Shown here: piece by piece, positions 1-10,800 of the stretch
How the letters are laid out: every line of letters begins with the position of its first letter
Position numbering within the stretch: position 1 is the first letter of the stretch
Origin: Alectoria sarmentosa
Lineage: Eukaryota; Ascomycota; Lecanoromycetes; Lecanorales; Parmeliaceae
Assembly (NCBI GenBank): GCA_009733775.1
Contig: WOGZ01000106.1
Span: forward strand, 1 to 64,000
Reading direction: 5' to 3'
DNA length: 64,000 nt
Notes under the pieces: model-generated
What the model was told of the DNA's origin: nothing
Seen by the model: the letters and a program-made list of their open reading frames with translations, nothing else
Databases searched by the model: none
Program-made: the position numbers and the translations under genes

Positions 1-107
1 GTGCTTCGTGCTTCGTGCTTCGTGCTTCGTGCTTCGTGCTTCGTGCTTCGTGCTTCGTGCTTCGTGCTTCGTGCTTCGTGCTTCGTGCTTGTGCTTGTGC
101 TCGTGTT
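1..107. repeat. heptamer tandem repeat (GTGCTTC)n
   Basis: The window opens inside a perfect tandem array of the 7-nt unit GTGCTTC, about 12-13 copies, which decays at its right end into GTGCTTGTGCTT and GTGCTCGTG. It probably continues beyond the left edge. It is not the usual fungal telomere unit (TTAGGG/CCCTAA). Confidence 0.95.
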
Positions 108-149
108 TATGTGATGTGAGAAAAGAAAAAAGACGAGATTGGATGGCGA

Positions 150-187
150 CTTGTGACTTGTGATTTGTGATTTGTGATTTGTGATTG
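150..187. repeat. second heptamer repeat (TTGTGAT)n
   Basis: About five copies of a 7-nt unit TTGTGA(C/T) lie only ~45 nt from the GTGCTTC array. The repeat has the same period but a different sequence. Confidence 0.85.
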
Positions 188-190
188 CGT

Positions 191-681
191 TGCAGGTCCA
201 GAACGGATTAGACGAGAGGAAACGGATGAATTGCACTGCGGGTTCGGAATGCTTACTACTAAAGGAAAGGGAATGATGGAGAAAGTTTGACGCATACATC
301 GCGTGTATTGTTCGTCTATTCGAAGGGTAGGTAGGGTTGGGTTGGGTAGGGTATCTGGATGAGATTGTGCATTTTGTATGCCGTCAAATATCATCATCAT
401 CATCATCATTTCTGATCATTCGCGTTGATGAGGAATTCATCTATCATAGCTCAAGGAAATCCTCCGTTCGGAAAACATCGACAGGAGAAAATATAAATAT
501 CGTGCAGCACGAAAGGTATCTGCCCAAACACCCAGTGTTCACAGATTTGCCTCCCGAGCGCGTGTCCTCCCATATGTTGTTTCCGGCACAAGGATTGTTA
601 AAATTGTGTTGGTGTGCGTGTGCATCCCGTGAGCTCCACAGATAGCCTCGCCGGGCATCAACCGGTTTCTCCACATCCGTG
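191..681. other. intergenic, no gene seen
   Basis: This is the downstream flank of the dehydrogenase gene. It holds a short (ATC)n run near 388-412 and no open frame with coding character. The short frames here are shadows. Confidence 0.6.
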
Positions 682-2144
682 TCATGTGTTCCCGACCGCT
701 GTGCTCGCTGTGCCGTTTGCCGCTACCCTTGTCCCGTTGGTCGTGTCTCCATTCGTCACACTCCCATCAGCATTCCGAGTCTCTCCATTGACTTTGACTC
801 CATTCACATCGTGTCCATTGACTCCATTCGTCGGCTCCTGGTCCCTCGAAGCGTGTCCATCGACCAGTCTCTGATTCACAGCCGTCAGCGCCTCCCTCCC
901 TTCCAGCACCGCCTCCACGTTCTGCATGACCAACTTCTCAAACCCCACGGCCGTCTCTATGCTCCCGCCACCCGTGTGACATGTCAGAGTGACGTTGAAC
1001 ATCTTACTCAATCTTTCGCTGACTCGTGGTTCCTGTGCGTGCACGTCTAGCCCTGCAGCACTGATGTGTTTGCTCTCCAACGCGTCGGCAAGGGCATCTT
1101 CGTCGATGCAGACGCCGCGAGCTATGTTGACGACGCGGGCGCCGGCGGGAAGGAGGGACAGGGTGTATGCGTCTAGGACTGGGCGGCCGGTGTGCGGGGT
1201 CGCTATCAGGACGCAATCGGATGCCCTGAGCATCTCTTCCTTGGACGGGTAGAAGGTGGCATTTACTTCTCGTTCCACCTCTGGCGTCTTCTGTATGACA
1301 TCATAGTATATGATCTTCATCCCAAGTGCAGCGTGGACCTTCTTCGCTATCGCATGCCCGATGTTACCCAAGCCTATAATGCCGAGGGTGTGCCCTTCCG
1401 GGTTGTGAGACTGGAACGGGATCTGCTGGTGTGCCGTCGTCCATTCCGCAGCATCATTCGAGCGGGCGGCGAGGGAGGACCAGGTCATGTGGCGGAAGAC
1501 GGAGATGACATGATACAGGGCCATGAGGGCAACGGATTCAGTCGAGGCGTGCGCGCCATTGCAGTAGAGAATGCCTGTATCCATGGCGAACAAGTATCAG
1601 CGAAGGTCGAGCTCTTTTTACAGAAAGAAAAGGAGATCTTTCGGGTTTCCTCGGCGTCGGAGGCATCTCTCTCCGGTCAGCCATGCATCGATGATCATGC
1701 ACTCGGACATCGTGCAGCTGTCAGCACGTTGCATAAATGAATGCACATGCACGTACCAAATTCCGCCAATGCCCCAGTATCGACCCAGTCAAACCCCGCC
1801 CCCGCACTGGCCATCACCTGCATACTCGTCGGCAGCAATTCAATCAATTCTCTATCCCAGTTGCCCATCTCTCCGCCCGTATTCCAGAATGGCCGCATTA
1901 TGGCGGAGAAGTTTCCCCATGTCTTGTCTCCCAGGTGTTTTTTGAAGGCGGAGCGCTGTAAGGAGGAGGGAAGGGGATGGATGATCTCATATTTGGAGGA
2001 GAGCTGGGAGTGTAGCGTGTGGTTGTAGCGGATTGGTTCGCCGAGGTGGAGGATGATGGGTTTGGCGATGGTGCCGTTTGTGGGCTTGTGGTTGGGAGTG
2101 TGGATGTGTTTGGTGTCGGAGGAGGAATGTGCGGTGGAGCCCAT
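682..2144 (-). CDS. D-isomer-specific 2-hydroxyacid dehydrogenase (NAD-dependent)
   Basis: Two exons, complement(join(682..1574,1757..2144)), 426 aa. The first ATG in frame is at 2144; the frame upstream opens only with TTG. The 182-nt intron has donor GTACGT and acceptor ACAG and restores the family motif GILYCNGAHASTE. The NAD fold is marked by GLGNIG near residues 197-202, and the Asp in IIYYD after it suggests NAD rather than NADP. The catalytic triad is present: Arg in NIARG (~282), Glu in AQEP (~311) and His in TCHTGG (~329). Such enzymes reduce 2-keto acids to D-2-hydroxyacids in the cytosol (glyoxylate, hydroxypyruvate or branched substrates); the substrate cannot be told from sequence. 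The family domain ends near residue 370. The last ~55 residues are an odd low-complexity tail with repeated Val-Asn-Gly and Asn-Gly units. Confidence 0.9.
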
Positions 2145-3775
2145 GTTTGTGACGAGGTCGAGGAGAGGAGGCAAGTTGGGATGAAAGAGCGAAAGTGAAG
2201 AAGAGAATGAGAATGCCGCCGTGTCCGATGTTATATACCTTGGACTCCCACCTCTTCTTTACCTCCCCCCTCTGTCTCACACACACAGAGAGCGTCCACG
2301 TCTCAGCTCAGATTTGCTTGTCGTGTTTTAGTAGGGATAATTACTGAATCGGTAGCAGCAAGTGGACGGCACTCGTTCCGTCCGTTTCCCCAGACCGAAA
2401 GCAAGACCAAAAGCAAAAACTGAACAATAAAATGGCACAAATTGAAATGCAAAAGCAAGATCGACTACCGACAATCCGACACGCTTCTTTCCCCGGATTC
2501 CCAAACTGCAGGCAACAGGCAGCAGGCGAGATATCTCTTCGTGCATCATCTCGACCTCTAGGTCCTTCTTCTCATCGTATCAAGTCCGTCCAGAACCATC
2601 ATCAAACGATAACCACCCACCCGTGGGCGAATGGCGGCGCTTCAACCGGTTTTGTAGCGCCGACTTACTTCCCTCTGGCTCTCGGTTTAAAACCCTGTGA
2701 ACCTCTAGGATGTCGACCTCTTACCCTTCTTCCCCTTCTTCCCCTTCTTTCTAGACTTTCTAATCTTACCCTTCGGACTCGGACACTTGGGGGTGAAGAA
2801 AATGCAGCCAGAGAGCCACAGCCGTGCTCATTCTTCACCCCGGCTCTCTCTTCTTACTGCAACTTTACCATGCTTTGCTTAGTGGGCCTGGGGCCAGTGA
2901 CTAAATGAATCACTGGATGCAAGCCTAGATATGCCTACCTAAGGCAGTCTACTGAGATACTTAATGTACAAGTACGCTCACCTAATGAAAAGTCTCCGCA
3001 TGATGTGATGAGGTCCGAGCACGCGGCCAAAGAAGGGCGGAACTAAATCTTTTCTTGCATCGAAGATCTCCTCTCGCTAAAGCTGCTCTCCAGGGCACAC
3101 ACAGGCTACCCTGACACAAGGGCACACCCAATTTCCCAACCCAGGGGCCCCCCCCAGGCCACTGATAACTCTGGGGCAGTGGGGCAATCACTCCCTGAGT
3201 CTCCGCCTCGAGTCCCTACCACTTTCACTGTCAGGGGCGCTAAATCTTTTCTTTGGACCTGCCCTACCCTACCCTGCCCTACCCTGGCTGCATCTGCACT
3301 CTGGCCAGTCTGCACTGGGCATCCCCACCCGAGACTCGTACCTTAACATGCATCTCCATGCATCTTTCGGAGGCGAGTCTGCTGCCTGCATCAACTCTGC
3401 ATGAATGATTAGCACCACTTGTACATCGGATTGACCTGCTAATCAAATCCGACCAAAGCCGGCCGGGCTAGCAGGGAGAGGTCAGAAAATCAAGGATACC
3501 ACCAATCCAATTGAATCAATCACTTCTACATCATCTTCTCCCTCAGAATGGCATCAAACTGCCCCCTTGCCACTTGGAATTTACAAGAACCAATCGGTCA
3601 TCACCTGCTGTCTGTCTCAATCTCATCGTGCAGGTTCCTAAAGAGACTGCAATAGTAAGATACAACGCATCCGGAAACTGCTTTTTCTCCTTCCCGTCAC
3701 TGCTACCATTTGCCAGACCGCTATTTGACTTTATCGAATTCCTTCATCCGATCCTATCTTTTCGCTTACAGCCGC
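2145..3775. other. intergenic, no gene seen
   Basis: This stretch holds the promoter of the dehydrogenase and the 3' flank of the Ish1-type gene. It contains pyrimidine-rich TTCCCC(C)TTC runs near 2725-2750, a short CCCTA/CCCTG run near 3262-3290 and a partial repeat of the string CTAAATCTTTTCTT at ~3044 and ~3240. The open frame at 2432-2908 has no recognisable content and I do not call it. Confidence 0.5.
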
Positions 3776-5779
3776 CTACAACTCCTCCTTGACTTTGTCC
3801 GACGCCTTTTGACCCGCTTCGCCTGCACGATTAGTCGCCGCAGTTCCTGCTTCCTTCACGTGGTCAGCTCCCTTCTGACCCTGATATTCAGCCTCCTTGC
3901 GGCCACTAGCAGCTCCAATTTTGAGCTGATCCAGCACCCATTGAGCACCGTTTTGCAGACTGGCGAATATGCCGGCTCCGGGGGTGTTGGTGCCATGGCG
4001 GAAATATTGTGCATTGCGACGTGCCATGGCCTTGAGTTCATTGGTATTGCTACCTTGATAGTTCTTGACCCCGTACGAGTCGAGGTACGATTTGAGTTCA
4101 GAGTCGGACCAAGTATCGAACGTGCTTTCTTTCACAGCGTCAGTGGATGCTGCAAGGTACGAAGTGACCGAGGCATAGTTGCTACCTCCAGACTTGGAGG
4201 CGCTCGAATAACTGTCTTGGGCTTGCTTGAGGAGATCATCACGAGTCGCCCCAGCCTTGCTCGCAGCCTTCTGCACAGCCTTGTCATTTGAAGAAGAAAG
4301 GTATTTCCTAAAAAAAGGATCAGCATGTCTCACAAAATATATCCGCGCCAGAGCACTAACTTCAAGTTATCCACAGTCCATGTGTCAAAAGTCCAAGCAG
4401 ACCAGCCAGTTGACGCTTTGTGCTTGTTGAGCCGGACTTGCTTCATTAGCTCGTCCTTTTTACCGCCTTGGGGCACGGGAACTCCACGAGCATCAAGGAA
4501 CGCCTTCAGTCGGCTATCACTCCAGGTTCCAACGGCTTGGTTGAACGCATCTTCACCTTTGAGTTGAACATCATCAGTGGCTTGAGCGAATTGGTTGTTG
4601 GCTTTGGTCGTTGCAGCCCCGAAAGCGCTTGAGACCGAGGACGCGACGTTATCACCAGTCAAGGCGTTGCGATGCTTGCGTGCGAGCGCCAGAAGCTCAT
4701 TTCGCTTGGATCCTTGAGGCACTTTGATACCGTTCTTGTCGGCCCATTCCTTGATCTGGGAGTCGCTCCATGAGTCAAGAAGAGCGTTGCCCAAACTCTC
4801 TTTGGCTGCCTGGGCAGACTTTGAGGCGGAAGCAGCGGTGTCCTTGAGATTTGTACTAGCGAGGCGTGAGTTGCGGCGTACTGAAGCAATGAGCTTGTCA
4901 CGGGTGCTTGGCTGAGGTACTGGCACTCCACGCTCATCGAGGAATTCTTTCAGATCAGATTCGGACCAAGTCTCATATAACCAGTCACCGGGATAGTGGA
5001 AGGATTGTCCAAGCTTCTTTGCGATTGACTCATAGTTGGAGCGAGCTGCTGCGATCATAGTGTCGCGCTTGCGAGGCTGAGGAGCTGGAATATCATTTTT
5101 GTCGAGGAAGGATTTCAGCTGAGAGTCGGTCCAACTGCGTACTGGATGTCAGCAATGGATCTTGATAGTGAAGAATTGAGGAATACCTATCAAAAATCCA
5201 GTCCTTGACGGAATGATACGATTCGGAGGCAGAGTCCGCACCGTCCGTCCAGTAGCTCTTGACCGAGCTGACCAAGTTATTCTTGTTCGTGTCCGCGGCT
5301 TTCTTGGAATCGACTCCCTTGGACTTGAGATAAGACTGAAGCTGGGGAGTATCCCAGTCCTTGTAAGGTGTTGCAACTTTTTCATTCCAATTGTTCTTGA
5401 CAAGATTCTCGAGATCTTTGCGGTCTGCGGGTGTAGGGTATGGGACATTGTTGTCTGAGAGCCAACGCTCTAGCTCGGTTTCATGCCATTTGTTGTATGC
5501 TACAGACATAGATCAGCTTGATTCGTGACGACGCGTGCATGAAGATCAGAATGTTTGTTGATATTTGGGGGCTGGATCGAGTTGAAGCTCCTTGTGAAGT
5601 GCTGATCATTCAGGAGATATCCAAAGCCAGAGTTGGGTCAAAGAGGGACACTCGATAGCAAGGCAGCAGAAAGGGAATGAGTACTGACCTGCCTTGGTAG
5701 CTCCACCGAACCAGCTACTTGCAACAGTTGACTCTGTCGCCAACGCGAACAGCAATACCGAGGAAAGCGAAAACTTCAT
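3776..5779 (-). CDS. ish1: Ish1/Msc1-type multi-repeat stress response protein
   Basis: Four exons, complement(join(3776..4307,4361..5134,5187..5499,5689..5779)), 569 aa; every junction closes in phase. Exon 1 encodes an N-terminal signal peptide (MKFSLSSVLLFALA). The rest is eight Ish1 repeats, each ~40-55 residues, built on a W(S/T)xxxLKxxLDxxGVPVPQ core followed by a Lys/Arg-rich helix. In fission yeast Ish1 is a nuclear-envelope/ER stress protein, and yeast Msc1 affects meiotic sister-chromatid recombination. The signal peptide and repeats fit a protein that enters the ER or perinuclear space; the exact role here is inference. The second and third repeats are the most diverged and lack the PVPQ signature. 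The last repeats are joined by helical, Ala/Lys-rich linkers and the C-terminus is KASDKVKEEL. Confidence 0.92.
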
Positions 5780-6435
5780 GGTGAATCACGGTGTACGTGT
5801 GTGCTTCAAAGTCAGTGATCTGTGGAACGACGCGTCAGAGGAAACTATGGTAGGAAGCGAGAGGTCAATGTCTTACTGATGTCGTGATGAGGAAGTGAGG
5901 AGTGTGTTGTCGTAGCACCAGTAGGGTACACTCGTAGAAAGTTCTGGCAACGACCAACAAACCAACAAACGGGGAAAGCTGTTAGCGTGAAGCAGCCTTG
6001 TAAAGTGACGTAATGGGGTAGCCAGGAAATGACAACACCATGGTCACCGCCTTTCTCACGCGTTCACATTTCGATCCCGCGCGTTTTGAGCTCTCACTGA
6101 CATGGTGCTTTACAAGACGCCGATGCAAAGTGTTCACAGCGCTTTCTCGAGCTTCTAAAACCAAAGGGAAAAGTGGTAAATTGAAGCCACACCAAGTGAA
6201 GTGTCGGAAATGTGGGGAAGCGCATTTCACCAGTATGGCTTTCTTTTTGGTACCTATGGAACGAGCACGTTGCTGTGAAGATTGGCCCTTGACTTTCGTT
6301 GCCTGTTCAAGGCAGAATACGCTGCATCGCCATCAGCAGTAGATGAGTTATTATCCGTCGCCCTAGATATGCCTTTCCCATCGTACCCTTCCCTCGCCTG
6401 CTTGTTCCACCTCTCTTAAGCTTGAGAGTGTCGCA
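5780..6435. other. intergenic; promoter of Ish1-type gene
   Basis: This is the 5' flank of the Ish1-type gene and the 3' flank of the next minus-strand gene. No supported coding sequence. Confidence 0.5.
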
Positions 6436-7025
6436 TCATGGATTCCTGTCAGCACCGCCACGACCTGAAAGCAGTCAGCAGAGTGAATCGGAAACATAAC
6501 TAGCAGCTTACCACTCCAGTATTTCTTATCGACTTTATCGGTCTCATCGACGCTTCTCTCATTAGGACGATCATGCCTCTTTTCCATTTCCTCGTTATGC
6601 GCTCTCACCTCGTCACTATGGGTGTGCTCTCCAGGCGCACTAGGCTTGTGAATCTTTGGCTGTGGTCCGTCTCCCTCAACTCTACTTGCTCCTCCTCCAC
6701 TCCCTCCACTTGTACTGGCCTGATCACTGCTCTTGCTGGAGTCATTCTGCTGAGTATTGTGACCTTCTGCTCCGCTTTTTGTAGGTCCACCGCCTGTGCC
6801 TTGACCGACTGATGGAGGAGGTGGGCCTGGGTGCTCGAGGTCCGCCGAGGGGTTTGAGCCTTGATCTGAAGGGTTTGAGCCCTTGGGGTCGCCTTCTCCA
6901 CCGCCGTAGGAGGAACCGGCATACAGGCGCTGTTGCTGGGGGTACGCTGGTGATAGAAGGAATCGAGGGGAGGCACGGATTGTAGTAATGGGCCTGAAGA
7001 ATGGGGTTAATCGTAGTCGTGCCAT
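6436..7025 (-). CDS. small Gly/Ser-rich protein, likely mitochondrial, unknown function
   Basis: Two exons, complement(join(6436..6464,6512..7025)), 180 aa. The 47-nt intron (GTAAGC donor, TGCTGAC branch region, TTTCAG acceptor) leaves a last exon of only 29 nt that ends ...WSGRGGADRNP. Without splicing the frame runs on for ~45 unlikely residues. The N-terminus (MARLRLTPFFRPITTIRASP) is rich in Arg, Ser and Thr, has no acid, and looks like a mitochondrial presequence; cleavage near QQQRLYA is plausible. The middle is Gly/Ser/Pro-rich and disordered, and the C-terminal 50 residues are charged. An in-frame ATG at 7037 is an alternative start. I do not recognise the family. Confidence 0.65.
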
Positions 7026-7504
7026 GATTTCAAGCATAGATGATGTCAATGGGCGTAAGGTTAGATGGCTGAACAAAGGCAGGTATTGGCCAGGTAAAAA
7101 GTTGATGTAGTTGGTTCAAGTTCAAACAAGTACTTTGGTTGAAAATAAAAGCTAAGTCCAGAGAGTACAATAATGTTGAAAAGTGTTGAAGCTTCTCAAT
7201 GAACGCTGATGACGTAGTCGACAACCGTTTGCCCGGCCCCAGAAAGTGTCCAATCCTTCCACTCCTTCAATTCTTTCAATTCCTTCACCAAACTCCTGGA
7301 CTCTTGAACAAATCTGCTCAAAGTACTGCCAATATTTCAACCGTTGACCTGTGCGCATTCAATCCTACCCTCTCCTTAGAGTCTGTGCTGGCGTCAGTCC
7401 TCAAAACGACTCACAACCTCCCGTGGCTCTGCAGAATTTCTCCACCAATCCTAGCCGATCGTTGACAACGATGTCGTTGATGAAGAGGGTGACGTGCTCT
7501 CATC
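7026..7504. other. intergenic, no gene seen
   Basis: This lies between the start of the likely mitochondrial protein gene and the stop of the next minus-strand gene. It is partly pyrimidine-rich (repeated TTCAATTCTTTCAATTCC near 7265-7285). No coding signal. Confidence 0.5.
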
Positions 7505-8695
7505 CTACTCCTCCATCATTAATGCCTTTTCACTCAATTCGAAATCTTGAGCTCCCTCCAGCCTCTTGAAAAACTGCCGTTCCGTGTTGCGCATGTTGAG
7601 CATGATCTTGCATCGCCTGCTATTGCTCGAGTTGATGGTACTGTTGATCTTCTCCAATTGCTGAATGTCCTTGGTCAATTTTGCTGCGAGTTCTTTCCAG
7701 CAGCAGGCCTGCACGTAACGCTGCCATTTGCCGATGTGGTCGTTTCCGGCGTAATAGTCCTTGATACGATCCATCACCCAATTCGGGTCCAGTGCAGATG
7801 CTTTCATCAAGCGGTCGAGTCGGTGTCCAACTTCGCGCTCACCTGGTTCAAAATTCTCAGCAGTCTCCTTCGTCAATGATTTCTCGCCCTTACCAATCTC
7901 CAGTCCCAAGACGAGACATTTTCCATACTTCAACCACGTCTCGTCCTTCTCCACCATTGCGGTGCTTCTCATCAAGCAGTATTCGTCAAAGAGCTGCCCG
8001 CGCAGAAAGTCTTTCAATTGGGCGACGTCGGATATCAATTGCTGCCGAACGTGGGCAACGTGGGCAACGTGAGTGCTGGCTTCTTTGTCTATGCGACAAA
8101 TCTGGGCCCATCTTGGCCGGGGGTGTTTGCCGACAGGAGTGCAGATGAAGGCATGGTAGTCGGAGTGAATCATCAAAAGCCGTGCCCTGAAGGACTCCTT
8201 GACCTTGTCGATGCCTTGGAGCCATGTTTGATACTTCTTCGCTTTAAGTATGGCTTGTTTGGTTTGGAGCACCTCTTTCTCAGTCGGCTGGCGTCGGGAG
8301 TGAGTGGCGCCGGATTCGTCCTCTTCTGGTATGGTTTTCATGGGGTTCCTCGACAATTCGTCCACAGTCGTGAAGAATTGGTTTGCGATTTCCAGGATTT
8401 CCTCGACCTGTGCTGCGTCTTCGAATGCGATAACAGCTCGTTGGCGATATAATTTCTCGACCTCGGGACTCATCCTGTCTACGTTATCCTTTGTGGCGGT
8501 TTCCGAAAGGAAGTTGTTGGTGAAGAGACGTTGTCGCTCTACCATGGATCGCTGGTATTGACCGGTCATTTCGGTCCGGAGCTCGTTGGCGGAGGTCTGT
8601 GGGGCTTTGGGCTGACGGTTTGCGTGGAAAGCCCAGGTGGCTGGAGGATAGGCGGACGCGTGGACGGTCATATAGTCGACCAAGTAGTCGGCCAT
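7505..8695 (-). CDS. hypothetical helical protein, 396 aa
   Basis: Single exon. The ATG at 8695 (MADYLVDYMTVHASAYPP) is preferred over the upstream frame, which opens only with non-ATG codons. The protein is charged and mostly helical. Heptad-like stretches near residues 70-160 (EVEKLYRQRAVIAFEDAAQVEEILE) and 330-390 suggest helical bundles. There is no signal peptide or membrane segment, so a soluble intracellular protein is likely. I recognise no domain or catalytic motif. A real gene is supported by length, even codon use and a pyrimidine-rich upstream region; function unknown. Confidence 0.7.
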   Translation of the reverse strand: MADYLVDYMTVHASAYPPATWAFHANRQPKAPQTSANELRTEMTGQYQRSMVERQRLFTNNFLSETATKDNVDRMSPEVEKLYRQRAVIAFEDAAQVEEILEIANQFFTTVDELSRNPMKTIPEEDESGATHSRRQPTEKEVLQTKQAILKAKKYQTWLQGIDKVKESFRARLLMIHSDYHAFICTPVGKHPRPRWAQICRIDKEASTHVAHVAHVRQQLISDVAQLKDFLRGQLFDEYCLMRSTAMVEKDETWLKYGKCLVLGLEIGKGEKSLTKETAENFEPGEREVGHRLDRLMKASALDPNWVMDRIKDYYAGNDHIGKWQRYVQACCWKELAAKLTKDIQQLEKINSTINSSNSRRCKIMLNMRNTERQFFKRLEGAQDFELSEKALMMEE

Positions 8696-10287
8696 GGCGG
8701 AGGACAGGAAGTTATGTGGTTGAGATGGTTGATGGGTGATGTGTGATGTGTACAAGTGGGTTGAGAGGCGCTGAAAACGGGTTGTCTCTATTTTGTACGG
8801 CGTATGGAGAAGTGGAAAGAGGAAGATTCATGTAGGAGTTCCCCCTCTTTTTATGCGATCCCAGAACAGTCTTTGACTCATCTTTCTTCCCTTCTCATTA
8901 TATTTGTATAAACCATAAATCTCTGTTTTGAGAGATTCCTTGGCCGTCCCAATTCCTCACCCTGAGCCTGCATGATGACCATTTGGGTGCAAGATGCCAC
9001 TTCAATACTCCTACTCTATCGTACATTGCATGGAACTCCCTTTCACACACACCCTCCCTCAACCCGAAATACCCTCCATGTCCAGACGTGCCAAAACGCC
9101 GATAATCCCCCCCCCTAAAAAAAGGGATGGAATAAAAAAGGGGGCTTCCTTGGCAACCAAGAAGATATCTTGGCATCAGGAGCACTTCCAAGATCTTTTC
9201 TTTCCTTTTCTTTCCTTTTCTTTCCTTTTCTTTTATCCCACTATCCCCAACCCAAGGCTCAAAAACCCCTCAACTGCTGCTCCCTTTCCTTCCCTTCCCT
9301 CCCCAACCCCTTCCACCACCCCGTGAATACAAACCAAGATCAGTGACTCACCCCTCGCGCCTTTTTCCCCCAACTTTCCTTTTCGTCTGCCATATATATC
9401 GCTCCCAACCCTTTCTCATCTCACAGGAACGAGGACATGGACGCTTTTAATCCTCGCACACACTTGGCCAGTCGCGTGGTTCATATATATATCTGGACGA
9501 GATATTGGATCGTAGTACAAGTGCGGCAATGGCATCTATCTCAATCAATCAATCAATCGTCGTCGCCCCCCCCGGCACGCTTCTTCTAGCACGCAAACTA
9601 ACTGGCTAGGTTGGGCTATTTATCGAGATATGGCGCGCGTCGTTTTAAGTAGGTAAATATCGCTTTTCTTTTCCTGAATTTATCTCGGACTGAGAAATCT
9701 CGTGCCGTAGCCGCTTGCTTGGGCTCTGAACGACTGGTCTCGAGCTCTCGGGTCCACGGGGGATCAGATTGATTGGTACTCGGTTGTCATGTTTGACCGG
9801 CGGGCAGGACGGTATGAATGCGTTTGGCGCGCTGAGGAAGGTTGAGAGTGGACGAGAGCCTTGCACGGGCAGGACGGCGAACTTGACTTCGTGTTGCAGC
9901 CGCTCGCTGAGTTGACTTGGTTCATGTAATCACATTCTTGGGATATGGCAACAGTCGTGTATATCATCATCATTGGATTTAATCAAATCTCAGGACCAAG
10001 AACTTTGTGATTTGGATTACGAGTATTTTCATTTTGGGAATTAGGTGCTGTGTCTAGTGTAGTGTTCTGACAAAAAAGAGAGATATCAGAACATGGGGTT
10101 GAAACAAAAAAGCAACGCATGATGGTTTCCTTTTCCAAACGCCAAACCAAACCACATCATGCCATCAATAGCAGAGCACCGGAACAGTCCACCGTTGTCC
10201 GATGGGTCATGGCGCCTGCGCGTTAACGAAACCTGATGACCCTGATCCACGGCGCTGCCGAGAGATACAGCCCTGCCAACTCTCCTA
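8696..10287. other. 1.6-kb intergenic region with polypyrimidine tract
   Basis: No gene is supported. The stretch is strongly pyrimidine-biased on the plus strand between 9000 and 9420, as in many fungal promoters and UTRs. It holds a decamer repeat at 9197-9232, an (ATCA)n run near 9537-9558 and short TATA-like ATATAT runs near 9394 and 9485. Confidence 0.5.
9197..9232. repeat. decamer repeat (TTTCCTTTTC)n
   Basis: Three exact copies of TTTCCTTTTC plus partial flanks form a pure pyrimidine mirror-like tract on the plus strand. Confidence 0.9.
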
Positions 10288-10800
10288 CTACTGCTCCACA
10301 GGCGTCTCCTCCGCCGGTGTCTCGTTCACCGGTGTCTCCCCGTTCTCCTCCGTTGTCTTTCTATTGGTCATGGTTGAAGAATACTGACCTGAGGACCCCT
10401 TGGGACGGAAGAAGACCATTTGCACAGTGGCACCCCATGGCTTGTTGGGATCAGGATTAATCCAGGGTCCGAGATCCTTGAGGTCCGGGAAGGTTTCTGG
10501 GTTTCGTTGCTCCTTGAACCCTGTTTCACCGTAATAGTACATGGTTGCGCCCCAACCACCAGGCAGATTGTTTTTGCCATCCCATGCACAGAGCGTGACG
10601 TGTGGATTGTCTGACTCCGATCTATCTTCCACCACTCGGCACTCGCGCGCATATATTTCCTCGCCCGTATCATTGGTTATAGGAAGGGCGGTATTGTCAC
10701 GGTCGTGAGAGACAGGACGTTCGCTGTTGTCCTTAGGGAAGGGGTCGTTACCCTGAACAGTCTCAGGAGATTGAGCATCAAGAGAAGTAGGAGAGGACAT
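10288..10800 (-). CDS. hypothetical protein, 170 aa
   Basis: Single exon ending at 10288. I start it at the ATG at 10800 (MSSPTSLDAQSPETV); the frame stays open to an ATG at 11040, but those 80 codons are CA-rich and look like 5' UTR. The core at residues ~50-140 has a folded character (YARECRVVEDRSE, HVTLCAWDGKN, GGWGATMYYYGE, PWGATVQMVFFRPKG). The C-terminus is a disordered Thr/Pro/Glu repeat (NETPAEETPVEQ). No signal peptide or membrane segment. Family not recognised. Confidence 0.6.
   Translation of the reverse strand: MSSPTSLDAQSPETVQGNDPFPKDNSERPVSHDRDNTALPITNDTGEEIYARECRVVEDRSESDNPHVTLCAWDGKNNLPGGWGATMYYYGETGFKEQRNPETFPDLKDLGPWINPDPNKPWGATVQMVFFRPKGSSGQYSSTMTNRKTTEENGETPVNETPAEETPVEQ

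Noticed and set aside
1..107. Possible telomere at the left edge
   Set aside because: The unit GTGCTTC does not fit TTAGGG-type or other telomere units I know in filamentous fungi.
2432..2908. 158-residue open frame on the plus strand
   Set aside because: Composition is promoter-like (pyrimidine runs translated as Leu/Pro), with no motif and no splice context.
3262..3290. CCCTA-rich run as an interstitial telomere
   Set aside because: Units are CCCTA and CCCTG, not CCCTAA, and there are only about five. It is better seen as simple sequence.
8994..9326. 110-residue open frame on the plus strand
   Set aside because: It translates the CTTTT decamer repeat and CCCC-rich DNA; no protein character.
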